Positions 7,505-12,445 of a stretch of DNA of 12,445 nucleotides are shown here, piece by piece. A program made the translations under genes and the position numbers. Each line of letters opens with the position of its first letter. Position 1 is the stretch's first letter. The DNA comes from an uncultured Porphyromonadaceae bacterium (lineage in GTDB: Bacteria > Bacteroidota > Bacteroidia > Bacteroidales > Muribaculaceae). The notes beneath the pieces are model-generated. The model saw nothing but the letters and a program-made list of their open reading frames with translations, made no database searches and was not told the DNA's origin. The stretch spans positions 1-12,445 of the forward strand of contig UQER01000047.1 of NCBI GenBank assembly GCA_900540205.1, read 5' to 3'.

Positions 7505-9007
7505 TCACTCGGCAGCTTTCATCCTGCTCTGGTCCGACGGATTGATTTTCTTCCCTTTCAGGTTCTTTATGTAGTCTGTGAGGTCGGCATGCATTATGCG
7601 GCCGCTGCGGCCAATCTCCTTGCCGCGTGTCAGGGGAGCCATGTAGTCGCCGCCGTTCATCAGATAGTCAATCGTCGCCACGCGATAGGTTTTCTGCGGA
7701 TCAATGGGCTGTCCATTTATGGTCACCGAGGTGCAACGGCCTGTGGCTGGATTGAACACCGCCTCCACGCCTTCGCTCACGCCATCGCCTCCACGCGAGG
7801 CCATTACATCGAGCGCATCCCGCAGGTCGGCGCCTGAAATCTCCTCAACCACGATGCGGTTGTTGAACGGCTGCATCATTATGATCTCGCCGCGGGTTAT
7901 GTCTCCCTTGGGCAGACTGCGGCGAAGGCTTCCGCTGTTGGTGATGGCGATGTCCACATCGCCGTTGACAAGTTTTTTACCTTCGGCCAGAACCACATCG
8001 CTGATAAAATTAAGCAGCGCGGGCTCGTCGTTTGAAAGCGCCACGGCGGTGCGGCCGATTTTCTCCTTCATGAGGCCATCGATACCTGCACGGTACGGTG
8101 CAAGGATTGAATCGAAACGGGCATCGGTGCGGCTGTCAAGACGTGAATCGATGGATATCTGACGATACTCCGGCGCTTTCACACCCACAGAATCAAGGTC
8201 AATCACAATCTCGTCAACCACCTGTGCACCCTTTCCTGCCTGTACCACCAGCACGGGACGTCCGTCGGCATTCATCACCCACTCGTCGCCGCTGCCGGGC
8301 TTGATGGTGGTGTGCGAATGACCCCCGAGAATTATGTCGATATCTTCCGATGCCTCGGCCACCTGACGGTCGGAGGGGGTAACCCCGTCATAGCCCAGGT
8401 GGGTCACTGCCACAACCATGTCCACCTTCTCGTTATGCTTGAGATGCCAGGCAGTGGCATTGGCAGCTTTTATGGCATCAAGGTATTTCACTCCGTCATA
8501 GTTCCCCTCCGAGATCATACCCTTGGGAATGAGGTTCAGACCTATGAATGCCACTTTTTTGCCACCTATCTCCTTGATTACGTAGGGCTTAAAAAAACGC
8601 TCTATGTTGCTTTCGGAAAGGTCGTAATTGGTGGTGATCCACTGGGTGCGGCTCTGTTCGAGATTCTTTTCGAGCGCCTTCATGCCGTTGTCGAAGTCAT
8701 GGTTGCCGAGCACGGCCAGGTCATATCCCAGCTCGTTCATCATCTTCATCTCCACTTCACCTCCATAAAGGGTAAAGAACAGCGTGCCCTGCACGGCATC
8801 GCCTGCATCGATAAGCAATGTGTTGGGGTTGACGGCGCGGATACTGTCGACAACCACCTGACGGCGCGCGATGCCGCCCAGCCCCTTGTCGTTGGGATCA
8901 ATCTGACTGTGGGTATCGTTGGTATGCACAAGCACAAGTTTCTCGGCCTGCATCCCCATGCACACCGCCGCTGCTGCAACTGCAGCAAAAACATATCTTC
9001 TTTTCAT
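7505..9007 (-). CDS. Secreted 5'-nucleotidase, two-domain UshA type
   Basis: This 500-residue exported protein should hydrolyse nucleoside 5'-phosphates (and perhaps nucleotide sugars) in the periplasm for scavenging. Residues 1-21 are a signal peptide ending in MQA. The metallophosphatase domain (about 22-240) has every metal motif: HTNDTHS with D31 and H33, DAGDAVQG with D70, GNHDFD with N102, H103 and D106, VTHLG with H203, and GGHSH with H230 and H232. The C-terminal nucleotide-binding domain (about 312-485) shows NSGSLRRSLP at 357-366, MQPFNNRIV with F381, and DYLMNGGDYM at 447-456. F381 and Y448 are in place to sandwich the base, as the two phenylalanines do in UshA (approximate alignment). 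Base specificity is not readable. It converges with the ATP-grasp gene (43-base gap) and diverges from the glycerate kinase gene. Confidence 0.93.
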   Translation of the reverse strand: MKRRYVFAAVAAAAVCMGMQAEKLVLVHTNDTHSQIDPNDKGLGGIARRQVVVDSIRAVNPNTLLIDAGDAVQGTLFFTLYGGEVEMKMMNELGYDLAVLGNHDFDNGMKALEKNLEQSRTQWITTNYDLSESNIERFFKPYVIKEIGGKKVAFIGLNLIPKGMISEGNYDGVKYLDAIKAANATAWHLKHNEKVDMVVAVTHLGYDGVTPSDRQVAEASEDIDIILGGHSHTTIKPGSGDEWVMNADGRPVLVVQAGKGAQVVDEIVIDLDSVGVKAPEYRQISIDSRLDSRTDARFDSILAPYRAGIDGLMKEKIGRTAVALSNDEPALLNFISDVVLAEGKKLVNGDVDIAITNSGSLRRSLPKGDITRGEIIMMQPFNNRIVVEEISGADLRDALDVMASRGGDGVSEGVEAVFNPATGRCTSVTINGQPIDPQKTYRVATIDYLMNGGDYMAPLTRGKEIGRSGRIMHADLTDYIKNLKGKKINPSDQSRMKAAE

Positions 9008-9059
9008 GGAAAAATCTTTTATTATCTTGATACGGACAGGTATTCTTATTTATTAAACA

Positions 9060-9067
9060 CAAAAGTA
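9060..9067 (-). promoter_or_regulatory. -7 promoter element for the 5'-nucleotidase
   Basis: Read on the minus strand the bases are TACTTTTG, an exact fit to TAnnTTTG. It lies 52 bases before the start codon at 9007. I find no good -33 TTTG at 19-21 bases upstream, so the call rests on the -7 element and its position. Confidence 0.5.
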
Positions 9068-9109
9068 CCAAATTCTTTGACTATGACATGCATTTTCACA
9101 ATTATTGGC

Positions 9110-9117
9110 TAAATTTG
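9110..9117 (+). promoter_or_regulatory. -7 promoter element for glycerate kinase
   Basis: TAAATTTG is an exact fit to the -7 consensus TAnnTTTG and stands 34 bases before the ATG at 9152. The -33 region is poor (CATG at about 9087-9090). With the opposite-strand element at 9060-9067 it makes a compact divergent promoter region of 144 bases between the two genes. Confidence 0.55.
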
Positions 9118-9151
9118 TAAACAACGGCTCGACACATAACGCATTTTTCAA

Positions 9152-10420
9152 ATGAAACGGCTCAAGGCTTTGCAATCAATATTTATGAGAAGTTCGGGAC
9201 ACAATTCTCCAAAGGGTTCCTCCGATCTGCCGGAATCTGAATTCACGCCATGTGTGGTAGCCATAGCTACCGACAAGTTCAAAGGAACATTGACGGCCGA
9301 CGAGGTTGCCGGAGAGGTTGGACGTGCCGTGGCGGAAGCCTTTCCCTCGGCTGTAGTGCACCTTTATCCCATGGCCGACGGCGGCGAAGGCACAGCATCC
9401 GTGATATCCGAAAAAATGCATCTGCAGCCGGCAAATTGCGCAGGGCACAACTCCCTGATGCAGCCGATCACGATAGAATATTATCAGGATGAAACTGTTT
9501 GCGCCGTTGACAGCGCAGCCATCATCGGGTTGCCCATGCTCGACGATACACCTCCCGACCCTTGGCATTCCACATCCTACGGCCTTGGAGAATTCATAGC
9601 CGCACGTATGGCAGAGGGAAAGACCCGGATATATGTGGGTATCGGCGGCACCGCCTCGATTGACGGTGGCGCCGGGATGCTGCAGGCGCTCGGAGCCGTG
9701 TTCCGCGACGTCGGCGGAAACGCTATCGGCTCACGTGACAATCCCGTATGCGCCGGTGACCTTTGGAAAATTTTCAGCGCCGACCTGACGGCCGCTGCAT
9801 TGCATGCGGTCCGCGATTCGGTTATAGGGATTGCCGACGTGAATCTTCCCCTTATCCCGTCGACCATAGAGGAAGTGGCAGACATGAGCCACATGTCAAG
9901 CCTGTCGTTCGCATGCCAGAAAGGTCTCCCCTCCCACGATCTGCCCCGGCTTTACGAATCGCTCGCCAACTATGCCGCCGCCATCGACACCGCCCTGCTT
10001 CCAACCTCGCGCCGCACAGCCTTCAATGGAGCCGGCGGTGGCGTGGGTTATGCCCTGCATCGCGTGCTACGATGCCCGTGCGTGGCCGGAGCGGAATTCA
10101 TCAGCGGATTATACGGCATATTCGACACCACACCGCCGCCCGATTGCCTGATTACAGGAGAAGGGAGCTTCGATGCCCAATCGCTTCAAGGGAAAGTGAC
10201 AGGCACACTCCTGTCGCAGTGCGCTGCCAGGAACATCCCTGCATTTGTCATCGCCGGAAGGACCTCAGCTACAACGCCCGCAGCGGCCGGAATAACAGAA
10301 ACCTCCCCGTTCATGTCGCCGGGCACCCCACTCAATCATGAATCCGCCCTCACCGCCCTCCGCAATTCCCTCCCCTCGCTGCTGCAATCCATCCGCCACA
10401 GCCGGAAAAGAGAGGATTGA
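9152..10420 (+). CDS. glxK: Glycerate kinase, GarK/GlxK family
   Basis: This 422-residue cytoplasmic enzyme should phosphorylate D-glycerate with ATP, giving 2-phosphoglycerate in the bacterial GarK/GlxK class. Recognised motifs are ATDKFKGTLTADEV at 40-52, YPMADGGEGT at 72-81, GIGGTASIDGGAGMLQALG at 163-181, FNGAGGGVGYAL at 291-302, and TGEGSFDAQSLQGKV at 335-349. The motif that in typical members reads roughly DVxNPLxGxxGAxxxFGPQKG is eroded here: DVNLPL and FACQKG remain at 229-234 and 253-258, but the glycines between them are gone. About 34 residues precede the usual family start; ATG 9185 (residue 12) is an alternative, and the ATG at 9152 was kept because it fits the promoter. The stop lies 14 bases from the stop of the convergent neighbour. 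Confidence 0.87.
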   Translation: MKRLKALQSIFMRSSGHNSPKGSSDLPESEFTPCVVAIATDKFKGTLTADEVAGEVGRAVAEAFPSAVVHLYPMADGGEGTASVISEKMHLQPANCAGHNSLMQPITIEYYQDETVCAVDSAAIIGLPMLDDTPPDPWHSTSYGLGEFIAARMAEGKTRIYVGIGGTASIDGGAGMLQALGAVFRDVGGNAIGSRDNPVCAGDLWKIFSADLTAAALHAVRDSVIGIADVNLPLIPSTIEEVADMSHMSSLSFACQKGLPSHDLPRLYESLANYAAAIDTALLPTSRRTAFNGAGGGVGYALHRVLRCPCVAGAEFISGLYGIFDTTPPPDCLITGEGSFDAQSLQGKVTGTLLSQCAARNIPAFVIAGRTSATTPAAAGITETSPFMSPGTPLNHESALTALRNSLPSLLQSIRHSRKRED

Positions 10421-10434
10421 GGCGGCGGGCAGTG

Positions 10435-12012
10435 TTATGCCTCGAATGAGGAGCAGACCGAGTCGGAGCCGGAGGGACGGGAGCGAGGACAGTGGACCGA
10501 GCCGAAATGACGGCATTTGGAGCAGGTGGCCTGTTCCGAGCCAACCAGTCCGGGAATGATGTTCTTGCCTCCTCCAAGATTGCCGGACATAAACATCCAC
10601 ACAACGATGAAGAATGCCACAAAGAAAACTATGGCGAGAAGCACAAGCCCCAAAGTGATGGCCACGGCCCAGAGGATAATTACTGCTGGAAGGGCGGCTG
10701 CAGCAGCGGGATTCTGACGCAAAAGAGCCACCACAGCCCATCCCAGCGTACCTCCCAGAAGGCAAATAATATTGACCACGCCCACGGTTACACTGCTCTT
10801 GTCCAATCCCATCAACAGGATAAGCACTAGATCGAGCACAATGCACAGGGCCACTCCTATGCCGAAGCCCACAGCCGCGCTTTTGAGGCTGAAGGACACA
10901 TCGTATTTTGCAAGCGCGGCGAGACCCAAACTCCAGGCAACAAACAGAATCAACGCCATGGCCAAAAGAGCCACAAGAGCTATCGGCACCCATGCCAGTC
11001 CGCCAAGGTCGTTGAACTGAGCCGAAGGCATCGAGATATATTTCCAGCAAATCGCGCAGAGCACCAGAAGGTCAGCAATGGCGGCATAAGCCCACACCGT
11101 GGGATTAGCATTTTTCCGCATCCCCATTATGAATATAAGCAACAGCGGCAACAGGGGAACAAGCATAGGCCAGAGGTCGGCCAGCCCGGTGCGCGTGTAT
11201 TGTTTGAAATCCGTATCCCAGTCCGCGGCCTGCGCCACATCATGTGTCTCCAAATAATAGCGCAAGGTCGTACCCAGATAATGCGATTTCAGGTCGAGCT
11301 GTCGGTTCATGTAGGCATTGTATTCCTCCTCGGTGAGCAGATGATATGCCGAAGCGGGAACATCAAACCCCTTTCCCTCCGACATCAGCACAGTGCCGTC
11401 AGGCTGCACATCCTCCATTGCGAAAATCATTCCCTTCTCGAAAATCTCGGATGTTTTCTCATATCGGATAGCGTTTCCGTGATAAGCGTACGCCTCGTTC
11501 ACCGGGCATTCCACATCCTCATTTATCACATAAATAAACATGGGTTCCAGCCCGCGGGCGCTGTAAGGCTCGATGAAACCGTCGCCTGAGCCAGCCACTG
11601 TCGGCTCTTGCGCTGCATCATTGAACGCCTTTAGCTGCCCGGACAACGGTGTGCCGCTGGTGCATGCATCGATTACATCCTGCTGCACACCGGCATCGCG
11701 CAGAAAATCGGCCAAGGCACCGTTAGCCAAATCAAGGTCCTCGGGTTCCGACGCACGGTGGCAGAAAGCCAGAATGTGCGACCATCCTTCAAGGTTACCG
11801 CTCTTCACGTGAATCCATTGCGGATCGTTCTCATCAACCTCGGATTCCGGCTGCGTGCCGTAATCAAGGTAGCCGGCAACTGTCGATGTGGCATCCTGAT
11901 ATATCCACACCGGGGCTTTGGTGGTTTTCACGGCATAGTCATGTGATTCCTCGCCACGCATACCGCAGGCAAAGCAGAGGACCAATGCAAGAAGAGACAA
12001 TAACTTTTTCAT
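10435..12012 (-). CDS. Multi-pass membrane protein with SH3-like and Cys-cluster regions
   Basis: I do not recognise this 525-residue protein as a named family. It starts with a signal peptide (KKLLSLLALVLCFAC; C16 lacks a canonical lipobox). Residues 25-85 look like a bacterial SH3 domain (KAPVWIYQDATSTVAGYLDY, then PQWIHVKSGNLEGWSHI). Residues 90-275 are soluble and acidic. Hydrophobic segments lie at about 281-297, 305-325, 340-362, 377-401, 408-430 and a long stretch at 441-475 that could be one or two helices. The tail holds four cysteines at 497, 500, 508 and 520 (CSKCRHFGSVHCPRSR, then SDSVC), spaced like a small zinc site or iron-sulfur site. With seven helices the tail would be cytoplasmic, with six periplasmic. 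Signal, SH3 region and multiple helices suggest an envelope sensor or assembly factor; this is inference only. Confidence 0.75.
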   Translation of the reverse strand: MKKLLSLLALVLCFACGMRGEESHDYAVKTTKAPVWIYQDATSTVAGYLDYGTQPESEVDENDPQWIHVKSGNLEGWSHILAFCHRASEPEDLDLANGALADFLRDAGVQQDVIDACTSGTPLSGQLKAFNDAAQEPTVAGSGDGFIEPYSARGLEPMFIYVINEDVECPVNEAYAYHGNAIRYEKTSEIFEKGMIFAMEDVQPDGTVLMSEGKGFDVPASAYHLLTEEEYNAYMNRQLDLKSHYLGTTLRYYLETHDVAQAADWDTDFKQYTRTGLADLWPMLVPLLPLLLIFIMGMRKNANPTVWAYAAIADLLVLCAICWKYISMPSAQFNDLGGLAWVPIALVALLAMALILFVAWSLGLAALAKYDVSFSLKSAAVGFGIGVALCIVLDLVLILLMGLDKSSVTVGVVNIICLLGGTLGWAVVALLRQNPAAAAALPAVIILWAVAITLGLVLLAIVFFVAFFIVVWMFMSGNLGGGKNIIPGLVGSEQATCSKCRHFGSVHCPRSRPSGSDSVCSSFEA

Positions 12013-12060
12013 AGTCGTTTGAAATGTGATGGGATTTCGAATTGGTGAAGGTTACAATCG

Positions 12061-12068
12061 CAAAGATA
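12061..12068 (-). promoter_or_regulatory. -7 promoter element for the membrane protein
   Basis: On the minus strand the bases read TATCTTTG, an exact match to TAnnTTTG, 48 bases before the start codon at 12012. No TTTG stands at the usual -33 distance. It is divergent from the tRNA promoter about 100 bases to the right. Confidence 0.55.
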
Positions 12069-12111
12069 CTGAATTATCCGGCACTTTTGATGCATCGCCA
12101 ATTTATTTATC

Positions 12112-12132
12112 ACCGTCACGTGAACCGTCACG
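12112..12132. repeat. Short direct repeat with central palindrome
   Basis: ACCGTCACG occurs at 12112-12120 and again at 12124-12132, a 12-base period. The junction holds the perfect palindrome TCACGTGA at 12116-12123. The pair sits between the divergent promoters of the membrane protein gene and the tRNA genes, about 32 bases upstream of the tRNA -33 element. It could be an operator; it could also be chance. Confidence 0.4.
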
Positions 12133-12163
12133 AAAAAAATCGAAAATTTTTGTGGCGAAAAAA

Positions 12164-12195
12164 TTTGGCGAAATGAAAAAAGCGTTGTAACTTTG
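12164..12195 (+). promoter_or_regulatory. Promoter of the tRNA-Arg genes
   Basis: TTTG at 12164-12167 and TAACTTTG at 12188-12195 match both parts of the Bacteroidetes promoter (TTTG, then TAnnTTTG) with 20 bases between them. This is the best promoter in the window. The upstream 40 bases are rich in A and T tracts, as expected for a strong stable-RNA promoter. Transcription should begin near 12200, leaving a leader of about 35 bases before the first tRNA; the leader can fold as TGAGCCC/GGGC(A)TCA around a GATA loop (12206-12224). Confidence 0.75.
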
Positions 12196-12235
12196 CAGTC
12201 GCAAATGAGCCCGATAGGGCATCAGACAAAGCGAT

Positions 12236-12309
12236 GGTTCGCTAGCTCAACTGAATAGAGCATCTGACTACGGATCAGAAGGTTACAGGTTTGAATCCTG
12301 TGCGAATCA
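12236..12309 (+). tRNA. tRNA-Arg (anticodon ACG), first copy
   Basis: The 74-base cloverleaf is complete. The acceptor strands GGTTCGC (12236-12242) and GCGAATC (12302-12308) pair with one G-T wobble. The D stem is GCTC/GAGC. The anticodon stem is TCTGA/TCAGA around loop CTACGGA, with anticodon ACG at 12270-12272. The T stem is ACAGG/CCTGT with loop TTTGAAT. The discriminator is A12309. CCA is not encoded, so it must be added after transcription. A34 is expected to be converted to inosine by TadA, letting the tRNA read CGU, CGC and CGA. CGC is the main arginine codon of the genes in this window. Confidence 0.97.
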
Positions 12310-12311
12310 CA

Positions 12312-12339
12312 AAAAGCGGGTGCCGAGGCACCAACTTTT
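12312..12339 (+). terminator. Hairpin between the two tRNA genes (weak terminator or processing site)
   Basis: GGTGC at 12319-12323 pairs with GCACC at 12328-12332 around a CGAG loop, and the flanks AAAAG (12312-12316) and CTTTT (12335-12339) extend the stem past a small internal loop. The run of T is only four bases. It begins three bases after the mature end of the first tRNA. It may end some transcripts or mark the spacer for processing. Confidence 0.4.
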
Positions 12340-12394
12340 AAAACAGAGTCCGTGCTTCTCTCCAACATCAACCGGACCGACAAATAAAAACGAT

Positions 12395-12445
12395 GGTTCG
12401 CTAGCTCAACTGAATAGAGCATCTGACTACGGATCAGAAGGTTAC
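12395..12445 (+). tRNA. tRNA-Arg (anticodon ACG), second copy, cut by window end
   Basis: The 51 visible bases, from the acceptor strand GGTTCGC through the anticodon arm to the variable loop, are identical to the first copy, and identity extends four bases upstream (from 12391 against 12232). The copies are 159 bases apart, start to start. No separate TAnnTTTG element is seen in the spacer, so it is probably co-transcribed with the first copy. The T arm and 3' acceptor strand lie beyond the window. Confidence 0.93.

Noticed and set aside
8312..9112. Open frame of 266 codons on the plus strand
   Set aside because: It lies antisense to the 5'-nucleotidase, whose signal peptide and metal motifs are intact. 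Its translation has no recognisable domain and reflects the G/C-ending codons of the real gene.
10265..11050. Open frame of 261 codons on the minus strand
   Set aside because: It overlaps the real membrane protein in another frame of the same strand and runs into the glycerate kinase gene. It is rich in Gly, Arg and Cys with no domain.
12222..12422. Open frame of 66 codons on the minus strand with an internal repeat
   Set aside because: The repeat in the translation is simply the two tRNA-Arg copies read backwards.
1..12445. Mobile element, phage gene or CRISPR array
   Set aside because: No transposase or integrase motif, no terminal inverted repeats and no regularly spaced repeat array was found; composition is even across the window.

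Overview
The window looks like chromosomal DNA of a GC-rich member of the Bacteroidales, most probably a gut Muribaculaceae-type organism (family placement is inference). The reasons are promoters of the Bacteroidetes form TAnnTTTG, starts without Shine-Dalgarno sequences, a membrane-anchored TPR/HTH regulator of the DUF6377 kind that I know only from Bacteroidetes, and a MacA/LolD/FtsX-type export cassette with the 790-residue two-half permease common in that phylum. Codons are strongly G/C-ending with CGC dominant for arginine. All genes share this composition, so there is no sign of recent transfer, and I see no insertion sequence, phage gene or CRISPR array.

Layout: (1) 1-4541, plus strand: the tail of an unrecognised gene, then a three-gene export cassette (periplasmic adaptor, ABC ATPase, FtsX/MacB permease). 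(2) 4642-7461, plus strand: a promoter, a membrane-anchored TPR/HTH regulator, and 36 bases later an orphan ATP-grasp-like enzyme, probably one transcription unit. (3) 7505-9007, minus strand: a secreted two-domain 5'-nucleotidase, divergent from (4) 9152-10420, plus strand: a glycerate kinase with an eroded family motif. (5) 10435-12012, minus strand: an unrecognised membrane protein with a periplasmic SH3-like region and a C-terminal four-cysteine cluster. (6) 12013-12445: a divergent promoter region and two tandem tRNA-Arg(ACG) genes, the second cut by the window end.

How the genes work together: the adaptor, ATPase and permease should form one tripartite export pump that needs a TolC-like outer membrane channel not visible here. 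The nucleotidase is a periplasmic nucleotide scavenger and glycerate kinase feeds glycerate into lower glycolysis; they share an intergenic region but no clear pathway. Codons of the CGC type used heavily by these genes are read by inosine-modified tRNA-Arg(ACG), the tRNA duplicated at the right end. Most of the window is ordinary chromosomal content. The parts most worth a second look are the regulator/ATP-grasp pair, the membrane protein with the cysteine cluster, and the altered glycerate kinase motif.
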